From contig NZ_VIKA01000002.1 in NCBI RefSeq assembly GCF_006704265.1, forward strand, positions 30,910 to 94,909: a stretch of DNA of 64,000 bases, given 5' to 3'. Below, piece after piece: positions 8,646 to 16,929 of the stretch. The number at the start of each line of letters is the position of its first letter. Within the stretch, counting starts at the first letter, position 1. The stretch is from Elioraea sp. Yellowstone. Its GTDB lineage: Bacteria; Pseudomonadota; Alphaproteobacteria; Acetobacterales; Acetobacteraceae. The position numbers were made by a program, and so were the translations under genes. Under the pieces are notes generated by a model. That model made no database searches. It had not been told where the DNA came from and worked only from the letters and a program-made list of their open reading frames with translations.

Positions 8646-9596
8646 TCACCCGTAGCTCTCGACGCCGTTCCTCAGCGTGACCGTCATCATGCGCCCGGCG
8701 GTGGCATTGTAGGCGGCGCGGAGGTCGAAGGTCGCCTGCACTCCTACCGGTCCCTGGATCGGCGTCTTGGCGAGCGAGAGATAGGCCTCGTGCAGGGTGA
8801 CGGTAAGCCGGCGCGTGTCGCTGATGCGGTACTCGAACTCGAGCTCGATCGCGGCAGTGCCGGTGGCGTCGTCGAGCAGCAGCGTGTCGGCGAAGCGGTT
8901 GGTGACCTGGCCGGTGGCGCGCGCGAGGCCGGGATCGGCACCCTCGATCCTGAGGTCGTTTCGGATCGTGCGCACGACCTCGATGCCGTTGGCGAAGGTG
9001 AGCGAACCGCCGGTGATCTGCGCCAGTGCCGCACCGTTGCGCTTGATCGCACCCTGCGCCTTGTTGAACGCGGTGTAGGCACGCGTGGTGGGTGTACCTG
9101 CCGACGAGGAGCCAGAGCGTGTCGAGCCCTGGCCGATCAGGCCGAAGGTCGCGGTGGCGGCACCGGAGGGGGAGAAGTCGATCTCGAAGGTGTCCGCGCG
9201 CACGCCGGCGATCACGTCGAAGTTCGGCACGTCCGGATAGGCGAGTTCGATGCTGTTGGAGGGCAGCGATGCCACGCCACTGCCGAACACGTGCAGGAAA
9301 TCAGGAGTGACGCCAGTCGTCGTGGGCGGCCCAAGGAGCAACCGCAGCCAGTCGCCGATGAACTCGAGGTCCACGGGCACCACGGCCTGGCCCTGCACGG
9401 TGACGATGTCGCGGAACGGCGGGGCGACGTCGCGGTTGGGGGCGAGGCCGATCACGTCGGCATCGATAAAGGGCTGCTCGGCGCCGAGGTCGCAGGAGAC
9501 GAACGGCATGAGCCGCCAGTCGCCGGAGGGCGGCGCGCCGTACGCCGCCTCGACGGCCATGTGCAGCTTGCTGTTCGCGCCGATGGCACGCGGCAT
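8646..9596 (-). CDS. Major tail tube protein
   Basis: A 316-residue protein from ATG 9596 with GGAGG upstream. The N-terminus MPRAIGANSKLHMAVEAAYG and the FVSCDLGAEQPF motif are typical of the phage tail tube protein family that polymerises into the siphovirus tube. Beta-rich throughout, with a C-terminal DUF-like immunoglobulin-style segment (AYLSLAKTPIQGPVGVQATF). Its stop lies 3 bases from the end of the convergent toxin gene. Confidence 0.85.
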   Translation of the reverse strand: MPRAIGANSKLHMAVEAAYGAPPSGDWRLMPFVSCDLGAEQPFIDADVIGLAPNRDVAPPFRDIVTVQGQAVVPVDLEFIGDWLRLLLGPPTTTGVTPDFLHVFGSGVASLPSNSIELAYPDVPNFDVIAGVRADTFEIDFSPSGAATATFGLIGQGSTRSGSSSAGTPTTRAYTAFNKAQGAIKRNGAALAQITGGSLTFANGIEVVRTIRNDLRIEGADPGLARATGQVTNRFADTLLLDDATGTAAIELEFEYRISDTRRLTVTLHEAYLSLAKTPIQGPVGVQATFDLRAAYNATAGRMMTVTLRNGVESYG

Positions 9597-9611
9597 AGGA
9601 ACCTCCGATGG

Positions 9612-10064
9612 TCAGGAGAGCGGCGTCTCGCCGGTGGTGAACCAGAGCGAGACGGGGATGGAGGCAGCGCGCACGGCAGCGGCCCCTTCGAACTCGAGGT
9701 CATCGAAGGAGGGGCTCTCGGGCTGCGCCCACTCGACCGCGCCGCCGAGCGTGCGATCCGCGGCGATCGCATCGGCGACGTCCACGAGCAGCGCGTCGAG
9801 CAATGCGGCGCGCGCCTCGGGCGATGCTCCAGGCGCTGCGACCACGATCTCGGCGACGTGACGCACCTGCCAGCGCAGCGGTGAGAGGATCGCGGTCTCC
9901 TCGACCGTCTCGCCGTCCTGGATCATCACCAGCCCGCCGGGGGCGATGCGCTGCGGCACGGTCTCGCCCCGCAGCACCTGCGGTGCAGGCGACCGCGACG
10001 CGAGTGCGGTCGAGATGGCGGCGTGCAGCGCGGCGACCGCCGCCTCGCGGCTGCTCACAGCCAT
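9612..10064 (-). CDS. Tail terminator/completion protein
   Basis: A 150-residue protein from ATG 10064 with GAGGT upstream. It begins with a helical Ala-rich segment (AAVAALHAAISTALASR), then RHVAEIVVAAPGAS and a segment ending SIPVSLWFTTGE, matching the small minor tail/terminator proteins encoded just before the tube gene in siphophages. It would cap the tube and join tail to head. Ten bases overlap the end of the upstream small membrane gene. Confidence 0.65.
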   Translation of the reverse strand: MAVSSREAAVAALHAAISTALASRSPAPQVLRGETVPQRIAPGGLVMIQDGETVEETAILSPLRWQVRHVAEIVVAAPGASPEARAALLDALLVDVADAIAADRTLGGAVEWAQPESPSFDDLEFEGAAAVRAASIPVSLWFTTGETPLS

Positions 10065-10195
10065 CCAAGCACCTCGGCAGCCCAGCGTCCGAGCTCGTGG
10101 AACACCGCGAGGGCGACGAAGGCGACGAGCCAGCTCAGCGCAACGCCGCCAGCGAGAACCGCGAGGCAGACACGCGGCGAGAACCGGTCCGTCAT
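10055..10195 (-). CDS. Small membrane protein
   Basis: A 46-residue product from ATG 10195, overlapping the DUF6441 stop as ATGA. Nearly the whole length is one hydrophobic helix (VCLAVLAGGVALSWLVAFVALAV). It may belong to the lysis set (holin-like, pinholin-sized) given the endolysin and spanins one kilobase upstream, but a single-helix peptide cannot be assigned by sequence. Confidence 0.55.
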   Translation of the reverse strand: MTDRFSPRVCLAVLAGGVALSWLVAFVALAVFHELGRWAAEVLGWL

Positions 10196-10911
10196 GGCGC
10201 GATCACCTCCCACTCCCGCACGATCGCCGCCGGCAGGCGCGCGAGCGCCCGCTCGGCGGCACCGCGCACGTCGAGCCGCCTGGTGAGCTGCACCTGGGGC
10301 ACGAGCAGGAACATCGGTACGAAGCCCTGGCGCAGCAGCTCGGCCTGCCACGCGGCAGCGCCACGGCGCCGGGCGGTGGCGACCGCAGCGAGCCCGCCGG
10401 CGATCAGCGGTGCGCGGCGGCGGCCAATACGCTCGCCACGCCGGACCGGCAGGCACCAGACGAAGCCCCGGCGGGAGCGGAACGGAAGCAGGAAGGCCTG
10501 CCGGCTCGCCACCATCTGCTGCGGCGTGACGCGCAGGCCACCACTGGCTCGGCCCCGCCGACCACCCACGGCGTTGAAGCCGGTCGGGATCGCCAAGAAC
10601 CGGCCGCCACGGGCACGGATCAGCGCGCCGTGCTCGAAGGCATGGATGATATGGATGATGGTGGGCACCTTGCTCCAGACCAGGCCGGCCGCGTTCAGGC
10701 TCTCGCCGGTCTCGGGGAACACGCGCGAGCGCCAGGCATTGGCGATGCCGCGGCCGCGAGTACCGAAGGCGGAGACCACCTGTTCGCGCAGCTCGCGTTT
10801 CAGCCGATCGGTCTCACTGCGCACACCGCGCGTGACGGCACGCTCGCCCGCGCGGACCTCTGCCGCGAGGATCGTGGCCAGGCTGCCCGCGACCGCGGCA
10901 GCGAGCCGCAT
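10192..10911 (-). CDS. DUF6441 phage structural protein
   Basis: A 239-residue basic protein from ATG 10911 overlapping the upstream stop (TGATG). Features of DUF6441 are visible: an N-terminal AAEVRAGERAVTRGVRSETD helix, NAWRSRVFPETGESLNAAGLVWSKVP, and a FEHGALIRARGGRFLAIPT segment. It takes the place of the head-tail joining or tail completion genes between head and tail modules. The molecular role of the family is not established. Confidence 0.75.
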   Translation of the reverse strand: MRLAAAVAGSLATILAAEVRAGERAVTRGVRSETDRLKRELREQVVSAFGTRGRGIANAWRSRVFPETGESLNAAGLVWSKVPTIIHIIHAFEHGALIRARGGRFLAIPTGFNAVGGRRGRASGGLRVTPQQMVASRQAFLLPFRSRRGFVWCLPVRRGERIGRRRAPLIAGGLAAVATARRRGAAAWQAELLRQGFVPMFLLVPQVQLTRRLDVRGAAERALARLPAAIVREWEVIAP

Positions 10912-11153
10912 CAGCGAGGACCGCGCAGCGCGCTGGAGAGATCCCGCACTGCGTCACGGACGTCGTGCATGGCCTGCAGGGTCTCGCGCTGCAGGGCGAT
11001 GATCTGCGCGTCCTTCTGCGTGAGCCGCTCCTCCATGCGGTAGTGCCAGCGCAGCAGCAGGCCGATGAAGAAGAAGCAGACCAGGACGATGACCGGGCTG
11101 CTCTCAACCAGCCGGCTGAGCAGCGCGATGTTGGTCTCGGTCATGTCCCGCAT
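10911..11153 (-). CDS. Small membrane protein with coiled coil
   Basis: An 80-residue protein with one N-terminal transmembrane helix (IVLVCFFFIGLLLRW) followed by a charged coiled coil (ERLTQKDAQIIALQRETLQAM). It lies directly downstream of the spanin genes and may be a lysis component such as a holin or antiholin. No family recognised. Confidence 0.6.
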   Translation of the reverse strand: MRDMTETNIALLSRLVESSPVIVLVCFFFIGLLLRWHYRMEERLTQKDAQIIALQRETLQAMHDVRDAVRDLSSALRGPR

Positions 11154-11362
11154 GTTCCGCGGATGCGTGCGCGCAACTCGCCGTAGTCCTCGATCATGCG
11201 CGCGAGCACAGAGTCAGGGGGCAGTGCGGCAAGCTCGTCGGCGGCACGCTGCTGCATCGCCGGGGAGTACGGCACGAGCGCGGGGCAGATGGGCCCGTCA
11301 GAACCGGCCGTCGCGCAGCCGGCGAGCAGCACCGTCGCCGCGATAGCGAGCCGCTTCCGCAT
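11141..11362 (-). CDS. Rz1-like outer-membrane spanin lipoprotein
   Basis: A 73-residue protein with a lipoprotein signal: basic start MRKRLAIAA, hydrophobic stretch, lipobox LLAGC with Cys at residue 16. The mature part is short and Pro-containing. It starts inside the preceding Rz-like gene in another frame (65-base overlap), the classical Rz/Rz1 architecture. Expected to sit in the outer membrane and pair with the inner-membrane spanin to fuse membranes at lysis. Confidence 0.75.
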   Translation of the reverse strand: MRKRLAIAATVLLAGCATAGSDGPICPALVPYSPAMQQRAADELAALPPDSVLARMIEDYGELRARIRGTCGT

Positions 11363-11522
11363 CGGCCTTCTCCCTGGCTTCCGCCTCGCGCCTCAGCGCA
11401 GCACGTTCGGCGTCGCGCGCGGCGTCACGCCGGCCCTTCAGGTAGATCGTGCCCACGGCGGCGACGGCCGCCGCGAGCGCCGAGAACTCACGCCAGAACC
11501 GGCCGAGCAGCGCCCAGATCAC
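11298..11522 (-). CDS. Rz-like inner-membrane spanin
   Basis: A 74-residue protein from a GTG at 11522 overlapping the endolysin stop (GTGA). One N-terminal transmembrane helix (FSALAAAVAAVGTIYL) and a highly charged periplasmic coiled coil (RDAARDAERAALRREAEARE). The embedded Rz1-like gene supports the spanin call. Shorter than lambda Rz but within range for compact spanins. Confidence 0.7.
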   Translation of the reverse strand: MIWALLGRFWREFSALAAAVAAVGTIYLKGRRDAARDAERAALRREAEAREKADAEAARYRGDGAARRLRDGRF

Positions 11523-12178
11523 AGGGCGATCCGCCGTTGCCGGCGCCAGCGCTGCCAGAGGAACCAGGCAGCGACGGCAGCGACCGCGCACGCCACGGTC
11601 CAGGGGCCGAGCGCGCGCAGGATGGCGGCGATACCCTCCGCGTGCGGCGCGATGGCCGCCGCGGCCTCGAGCACCGCCGTGGTGCCGAGCGCGGCAGCCG
11701 CTGTGCCAGCCGCCGCCTTCGCCGTGCCGCTGTGCGCGAGGCCCGGCTGCACCAGCCCGGCCATGCGTAGCCCCTCGGTGAGGGTGGCGTCGTCATAGGG
11801 CTGGCCGCCGAGCTCGACGCTGATGATCGCCTCGACCAGCGCCCGCATGGTCGCCGGGTCGTGCACGTCGATCACCGCGTCGCGCCCCACCCCCATCCGG
11901 CGCGCCACCGCGGTGACGTAGGCGTCCGTCGGGTTCTCATGGCCCGGCGCGTAGCGGCCGATGATCGCGCGCACCGTGCGGAGTCCGTGCCGGTCCTGGT
12001 AGGCCTGCAGCAGCACCGCCAGCGCGCGGATGCCGTGCTCGTGCGAGACGAAGCGGCAGAACCGGCCATCGCTCGGTGGATCATCGAGCCCGAGCCATTT
12101 GTTCGCCGGGCTGTGCTCGATGTTGCCGGGATTGCGGTTGCGGAAGCCGCGGCTCTTGCGCGGATCGGGTCGGCTCAT
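11519..12178 (-). CDS. Endolysin-like muralytic protein with C-terminal membrane segment
   Basis: A 219-residue protein from ATG 12178 overlapping the previous stop (ATGA). Residues ~8-40 contain GFRNRNPGNIEH, WLGLDD and RFCRF, the signature of phage structural-protein-P5-like muramidases that cleave peptidoglycan. The catalytic-domain part ends near residue 140, then an Ala-rich stretch leads to a strong hydrophobic helix (WTVACAVAAVAAWFLW) close to a basic C-terminus. A C-terminal anchor on an endolysin is uncommon. It is followed at once by the two spanin genes. Confidence 0.75.
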   Translation of the reverse strand: MSRPDPRKSRGFRNRNPGNIEHSPANKWLGLDDPPSDGRFCRFVSHEHGIRALAVLLQAYQDRHGLRTVRAIIGRYAPGHENPTDAYVTAVARRMGVGRDAVIDVHDPATMRALVEAIISVELGGQPYDDATLTEGLRMAGLVQPGLAHSGTAKAAAGTAAAALGTTAVLEAAAAIAPHAEGIAAILRALGPWTVACAVAAVAAWFLWQRWRRQRRIAL

Positions 12179-12489
12179 GGCTCTCTCCGGCAGTACACGC
12201 GCCACGCCACGCCGATCGCATCGCGCTCGGCGTGGGTGACGACGAGGGTGTCGGGACCAAGGGCGAAGCTGTCGCCCGCGGCGAGGTCGGGGAGGTCCGC
12301 CACCGCGACCGTCAGCACGTCGGTGGCCTGGACCACGGCGGTGTCGAAGGCGGTCGCCACCCGGTCGGGCAACGACCGCACCACGCGCACGGCGACGGCT
12401 GGGCCTGCGCCGCCCTGGCGCCACTCCGCATCCACCCCAACATGCGGGTCGGCGAGGATGTCGCCGAGCGCCGCAGCAAAGACGCCCAC
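12175..12489 (-). CDS. Head completion / head-tail joining protein
   Basis: A 104-residue protein from a GTG at 12489, two bases after the capsid gene stop. It reads FAAALGDILADPHVGVDAEW and VVTHAERDAIGVAWRVYC, similar to short gpFII-like head-tail joining proteins placed after the major capsid gene. The larger open frame upstream overlaps the capsid gene and is rejected. Function from position. Confidence 0.6.
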   Translation of the reverse strand: MGVFAAALGDILADPHVGVDAEWRQGGAGPAVAVRVVRSLPDRVATAFDTAVVQATDVLTVAVADLPDLAAGDSFALGPDTLVVTHAERDAIGVAWRVYCRREP

Positions 12490-12490
12490 C

Positions 12491-13513
12491 TCAGTTCGAG
12501 GAGAAGATTCGCACCGCCAGGCGCGGGCGCTTGTTGATCGGCAGGATCGAGGCCTCGGTCTTGACGTCGATCCCGGAGCCGTCGCGCCGCGGCAGCTGGC
12601 GCGCATAGATCGGCAGCCCGACCGTGTTCACGGTCTCGATCAGGTTCGCCGGCGCGCCGTAGGTGACGAAGGTGTCGAGCGTGCCGAGCGGGAACGCGAT
12701 CCCCTCGCCCGCCGGCACCAGCTTCTCGGTGCCGCCGGTCGAGAGCGTCACCGTCGCGTTGTACTCCTCGAACACCACGCCGGAGAACGGGAAGCGCCGG
12801 CGCGTATCCTCGCGCAGCGGCTGCGCGCCCGTCGAGGCGTAGTACTTGTACGCCTCCTCGACCTTGGCGTGGCCGATCAGCTTGTCGAAGAACTCCGGGC
12901 TGACCAGCGCGTGCACGCCGGTCATGGTCTCGCCCTTCAGCTCCTCCTCGACCAGCCGCAGCAGGGTCCGCACCTTGGCCTGCACGCTGGTCGTCGCGGT
13001 GCCGAGCAGGAAGTCCACTGCGAGCTGGGTCAGGCCGAACTCGGTGAAGTAGTTGTAGAGCGTCACCCCGGCGCCGTCCTTGACGATGCCGCGCAGCGCG
13101 TTGACCTCCATGTACTCGCGCGTCTGCGCGTGCTTCACCCGCATGCGGGTGAGCTTGCGCTCCATCACGGTGGCGAGCGGATCGGCCGCATCGGCCACAC
13201 CGAAGCCGCGCACGCCCTGGATGTCCTGGGGGGTGATGACGTCGTCGTGCGGGATCCAGGGCACGGTGAAGGAGCGCATCGAGCGGAGGTCGCGGTTGGC
13301 GACCGTGGCCGGCCCGCCGAGCGGCACGGTGGGGAGCAGGTTCAGCACGCCCTCGGCCTGCTCGATGATCACCGAGCGCTGGGTGACGCCGTCGAAGCGG
13401 AACAGGCCCATCTGCCCGAGGCGGGTGTAGACGTTGGGCAGGATGTTGATGGCCTGGGTCATCTCGGCGAGCGAGTAGCCGCCGGCGTCGAACGGATTGA
13501 TGATGGCGACCAT
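12491..13513 (-). CDS. Major capsid protein (lambda gpE family)
   Basis: A 340-residue protein from ATG 13513 with AGGAGG upstream. It shows the gpE-family pattern: NPFDAGGYSLAEMTQAINILPN at the N-terminus, then YTRLGQMGLF, a VPWIPHDD segment and a C-terminal KNPFSG-like RRRFPFSGVVFEEY. Length is right for gpE (341 in lambda). It follows the decoration and protease genes as in lambda. Forms the icosahedral shell. Confidence 0.92.
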   Translation of the reverse strand: MVAIINPFDAGGYSLAEMTQAINILPNVYTRLGQMGLFRFDGVTQRSVIIEQAEGVLNLLPTVPLGGPATVANRDLRSMRSFTVPWIPHDDVITPQDIQGVRGFGVADAADPLATVMERKLTRMRVKHAQTREYMEVNALRGIVKDGAGVTLYNYFTEFGLTQLAVDFLLGTATTSVQAKVRTLLRLVEEELKGETMTGVHALVSPEFFDKLIGHAKVEEAYKYYASTGAQPLREDTRRRFPFSGVVFEEYNATVTLSTGGTEKLVPAGEGIAFPLGTLDTFVTYGAPANLIETVNTVGLPIYARQLPRRDGSGIDVKTEASILPINKRPRLAVRIFSSN

Positions 13514-13587
13514 CGGTCGGCCTCCTGTGTGGGAAACAGATGCGGCGCCACGAGGGCGCCGCCGGGGGTCAGGCAGTGGGGGACGGA

Positions 13588-13977
13588 CTACGCGGTGTCG
13601 CGCGGGACGACGCCGGCGGCGCTGAGCTCGGCGTGCTTGGCGGCGATCTCGGCGGGCTGGTCCACCGAGGCGTCGAACACCAGGGCACCCTTCGAGACGA
13701 TCGCCGGGCCACGCGCGACCACCAGGCCGCTGCGGTCGCCGGCCGTGGCATCCACCGCCTCGATCAGCACCGCGACCGCGCTCTCGGCCCCTTCATCGCC
13801 GGTCACCGTGGCGGCGGGCGAGAAGCGGTAGATGCCGGAGGCGGTGATCCTGCCGAGCACGGCACCGAGCGGATAGTTGGTGCCGCCCTTCAGGGTCACG
13901 ACCTCGCGGGTGTAGTTGCCGTTGAGCTCGTACTTCAGCAGGTCGCCGAGCGTCGGATCCTTGGTCAGAACGGGCAT
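13588..13977 (-). CDS. Head decoration protein (gpD-like)
   Basis: A 129-residue protein starting MPVLTKDPTLGDLLKYE at ATG 13977. It has the conserved ALVKG-like hydrophobic core GTNYPLGAVLGRIT and ends in strands (GLVVARGPAIVSKGALVF) of the trimeric gpD cementing protein, which stabilises the expanded capsid. Located between protease/scaffold and major capsid genes, as in lambda. The longer open frame includes shadow sequence upstream. Confidence 0.88.
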   Translation of the reverse strand: MPVLTKDPTLGDLLKYELNGNYTREVVTLKGGTNYPLGAVLGRITASGIYRFSPAATVTGDEGAESAVAVLIEAVDATAGDRSGLVVARGPAIVSKGALVFDASVDQPAEIAAKHAELSAAGVVPRDTA

Positions 13978-13993
13978 GGGTTGGGTCTCCTGA

Positions 13994-14359
13994 TCAGCTG
14001 CGTGCTGCGGCGGCGCGCTCGCGCGCACGCCGGACGATCGGGCTTTCGTCGGCACTGCCCGGCTTGGGTGCGGCGGCGATCACCGCGCTCGCCTCGGCAC
14101 GCGAGGCGAGCGTGTCGAGCACGGAGCGGCGCAGCACGTGGGCGGCGACGCCGCGTCGGATCGCATCTGCTGCATCGACCGTGACGCCGAGCCGCGCCGC
14201 CTGCGCCGCCACCTCGGCGATCTCCGCCGCCGCGGCACGCGCGGCGTCGTCCGGCGGTGCCGGCGCAGGCTCGGGCGGTGCAGCCTCATGCACCTCCTGC
14301 TGCGGCTCGTCCTGGGTCTCCGGAACGGGCGCGTCGTCGGGTTCGACCGGGTGCGTCAT
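13994..14359 (-). CDS. Nested scaffold protein (lambda Nu3-like), in frame within the protease
   Basis: An internal ATG (codon 290 of the protease, 14359) is preceded by AGGAGAG at ideal spacing, much stronger than chance in the middle of a gene. It would give a 121-residue acidic, Pro/Glu-rich then helical protein (starting MTHPVEPDDAPVPE) sharing the protease C-terminus, exactly the lambda C/Nu3 arrangement. No separate scaffold gene is present. Inferred role: procapsid scaffold. Confidence 0.65.
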   Translation of the reverse strand: MTHPVEPDDAPVPETQDEPQQEVHEAAPPEPAPAPPDDAARAAAAEIAEVAAQAARLGVTVDAADAIRRGVAAHVLRRSVLDTLASRAEASAVIAAAPKPGSADESPIVRRARERAAAARS

Positions 14360-15226
14360 CGTCACTCTCCTGGCAGGGGTCTGGGTGGTGGCTCCACGCC
14401 GAGGGGCGGGTGCAGCAAGGGCGGTGGTCATGTCGGCAAGCACGGTCTCGATGGTGCCGACGCGGTCGGCGAGGCCGAGCGCGATCCCCGCGCGGCCGCG
14501 ATAGATCGCCGCCTCGGTGGCGCGCACGGCCTCGGGTGTGAGGTTCCGGTTGCGCGCGACCAGGCTGACGAGCTCGCCGTACAGCGCATCGACGTCCGCC
14601 TGGATTGCCATGCGTGCCGGATCCGAGAGCGGCTCGTGCGGGTTCCCGTCCAGCTTGCGCGCGCCGGCGTGGATGAACGTCCAGGCGAACCCCGCCTTGG
14701 CATCGGCGCCGCTCTGATCGATGTGCGCGGCGACCACACCGATCGAGCCGACCTCGCCGGTCCGGGTGACGTAGATCCGCTCCGCCGCACTGGCGATCGC
14801 GTAGGCCGCCGAGGTCGCGCTCTCGCTCGCCACGGCCCAGAGCGGCTTGCCCACGGAGCCGCGCAGCGACGTGAGACGGTCGGCGAGATCGAACATGCCG
14901 GCGACCTCGCCGCCCGGGGAGTCGATCTCCATCACCACGCCGCGCACGGACGGATCGGCCAGCGCGGCCTCGACCGCCTCACCGATCTCGCCATAGACGG
15001 AGGCGCCGAACAGCTCGGTCAGCCAGTCGCCACGCGCGACCAGCGGACCCAGCACCGGTACCACGGCGATGCCGGCATCGCTGACGGCGTAGCCGCGACC
15101 GCGCGTCGCAATCTCCCCGGGAGGAGCAAGCGCCACACGGCCGGCGACCAGCAGTGTCTCGAGTGCGCGCGGCGCGATCGCCAGCGGCCGGCTCGCGAGC
15201 CGGAGCAGTGCAGCCTCAACGGTCAT
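13994..15226 (-). CDS. S49-family head maturation protease
   Basis: A 410-residue protein from ATG 15226. Residues ~50-265 form the S49 (SppA/lambda gpC-like) domain: VMEIDSPGGEVAGMF, then the nucleophile region SATSAAYAIASAA (Ser139) and GEVGSIGV; Lys191 lies 52 residues later, the expected Ser-Lys spacing. Residues 270-410 are Pro/Ala/Glu-rich linker plus helical domain that doubles as scaffold. It cleaves head proteins during assembly. Located between portal and decoration genes. Confidence 0.9.
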   Translation of the reverse strand: MTVEAALLRLASRPLAIAPRALETLLVAGRVALAPPGEIATRGRGYAVSDAGIAVVPVLGPLVARGDWLTELFGASVYGEIGEAVEAALADPSVRGVVMEIDSPGGEVAGMFDLADRLTSLRGSVGKPLWAVASESATSAAYAIASAAERIYVTRTGEVGSIGVVAAHIDQSGADAKAGFAWTFIHAGARKLDGNPHEPLSDPARMAIQADVDALYGELVSLVARNRNLTPEAVRATEAAIYRGRAGIALGLADRVGTIETVLADMTTALAAPAPRRGATTQTPARRVTMTHPVEPDDAPVPETQDEPQQEVHEAAPPEPAPAPPDDAARAAAAEIAEVAAQAARLGVTVDAADAIRRGVAAHVLRRSVLDTLASRAEASAVIAAAPKPGSADESPIVRRARERAAAARS

Positions 15227-15235
15227 GCTGGATCC

Positions 15236-16702
15236 TCAGGCCGGCGGGGCGGTCGTTTCGTCTTCCGCAGGCGCCGGAGCCTCGCTCGGGGCGCTCGGCG
15301 CGGTTCCGAACACCAGCCTGAGGCGCTGCTCGCGGGCACGATCGGCGGCGATCTCGGCATCGACCTGCTCGGCGTCGTAGCCACGCTCGGCGAGCGCCTG
15401 GGTGCGGCTCTTCAGCCCGGCGATGATCTGCTCGATCTCCGCCCGCGCGTCCTTCAACGGGTCCACCCAGTCCCAGCGCGGCGGCAGCCAGGCACAGGCG
15501 ACGTACTCCCGGCGCCGCGCCTCGTAGCCGGGCAGATCGAGCGCGCCCGAGACCACGGCTACGTCCATCCAGCGCGCCCAGACGCGCCGGCAGACCTGCC
15601 ACACCATCACCGCGTGCTGGTACGCCTCGATGCGCCGGCGGAACTCGAGCAAGGCGAGCCGCGAGTTCGAGTAGTTCGCCTTCAGCATGTCGTTGGAGAG
15701 ATAGGCGTAGGGGATGCCCAAGGCCGCCGAGACCTGAAGCAGCGTGCGGTACTGGAACGGCTCGTAGGTCTGGCCGACGTCGGCCGGTGCCGAGGTCTGG
15801 ATCTCCTCGCCGGGCTCCAGCATCACCACCTGGCCCGGCTGCAGGTCCATGGTGCGCTCGCCATCGGCACCGTCGCTCTCGGCGACGTCGAACGGCTCGG
15901 CCGGTGCGGGGGTGGTGATGAACAGCGCGTGCATCGCCGCGACCTTCTTTCGGTCGAGCTCGGCGTCGTCGTACTGGTCGAGCAGGAACAGCTTCACGAT
16001 CCCCGGCGCGAAGCGGGAGATGCCGCGCAGCTGGCCGGCATCGACCGGGTCGATCACGTGGATCACCTCCGAGGCCGGCACGCGCACGGTCTCGCCGGCT
16101 AGCCCGGGATCGGTGACGTCGCCGGGGTGGCGGCGCAGGAAGTGATAGGCGACGCGCCTTCCGATGCGGTCGAACTCGATCCCCTGGCGGATCGTGTTGC
16201 CATTGGCCGCCCGTTCATTCCGATGCAGCGGCAGCATCTCCGAGGGCAGCATCTGGATCTGTAGCGGCACCACGAGCCCGTCCTCGGGGCGGCGCGGGCG
16301 GAAGCGCAGGAACACCTCGCCGGCGATGAACACCTCGCGCGCGGCGCGGCGCTGCTGGCCGTAGAAGTCGGTGAAGCCCTCGGCGTCGCTCTCGTCGGTC
16401 CAGTCCAGCCAGATGCGCTGCACCGCGGCCTTCAGGGCAGAGTCGCCGATCAGGGACGACGGCTTGATGCCGTTGCCCACCACGTTGCCGGCCCAGGACT
16501 CGATGGCGTTGCTGGCATAGCCGTTGTTGCGCACCAGCCAGCGGGCGCGCGCGGTGATGTCCGGGCCGGCGGCGGCGATCAGGGTGTTGAGATGCGCGCG
16601 GCTGGGCTGGAAGTGGCGCAGCCGGCGGCTCGCCTCGCCGGCCTCGAAGCCACCGAGCAGCGCGCCGACGCGCCGGCGCCAGCGGGAGAGCGTGCCGAGC
16701 AC
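15236..16702 (-). CDS. Portal protein (lambda gpB family)
   Basis: A 488-residue protein from a GTG at 16702. It carries lambda portal landmarks: RARWLVRNNGYASNAIESW with NVVGNGI near the N-terminus, DFYGQQRRAAREVFIAGEVF, RGISRFAPGI and YAYLSNDMLKANYSNSRLAL. It would form the dodecameric DNA-entry vertex and bind terminase. The C-terminus is Glu/Pro-rich. Sits between gpW-like and protease genes. Confidence 0.93.
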   Translation of the reverse strand: MLGTLSRWRRRVGALLGGFEAGEASRRLRHFQPSRAHLNTLIAAAGPDITARARWLVRNNGYASNAIESWAGNVVGNGIKPSSLIGDSALKAAVQRIWLDWTDESDAEGFTDFYGQQRRAAREVFIAGEVFLRFRPRRPEDGLVVPLQIQMLPSEMLPLHRNERAANGNTIRQGIEFDRIGRRVAYHFLRRHPGDVTDPGLAGETVRVPASEVIHVIDPVDAGQLRGISRFAPGIVKLFLLDQYDDAELDRKKVAAMHALFITTPAPAEPFDVAESDGADGERTMDLQPGQVVMLEPGEEIQTSAPADVGQTYEPFQYRTLLQVSAALGIPYAYLSNDMLKANYSNSRLALLEFRRRIEAYQHAVMVWQVCRRVWARWMDVAVVSGALDLPGYEARRREYVACAWLPPRWDWVDPLKDARAEIEQIIAGLKSRTQALAERGYDAEQVDAEIAADRAREQRLRLVFGTAPSAPSEAPAPAEDETTAPPA

Positions 16703-16708
16703 GGTGAC

Positions 16709-16921
16709 TCAGAGCCCCTTGCTCGCGGCGGTGCGGACGATGCGGCGCCGCGCGCCCGCGGAGGTGTCGGCGATGCGGCGTTCCAGGTCGGCGATCGCCG
16801 CCGCCATCTCGGCGTCGGTCGCGTAGGTGATGCGCCGTCCGTCGATATCGACCGTGCGCACGCCGCGCCAGCGCGCTTCCAGCAGCGCATCGCGCCGCAC
16901 CGTCATCTGCTCCAACGTCAT
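16709..16921 (-). CDS. gpW-like head-tail joining protein
   Basis: A 70-residue protein from ATG 16921, with GAGG six bases upstream; a TTG four codons earlier is less likely. It reads LLEARWRGVRTVDIDGRRITY and AAIADLERRIAD, the short helix-hairpin pattern of lambda gpW, which plugs the portal before tail joining. Location between terL and portal fits lambda order. Confidence 0.8.
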   Translation of the reverse strand: MTLEQMTVRRDALLEARWRGVRTVDIDGRRITYATDAEMAAAIADLERRIADTSAGARRRIVRTAASKGL

Positions 16922-16929
16922 CGGCGACC

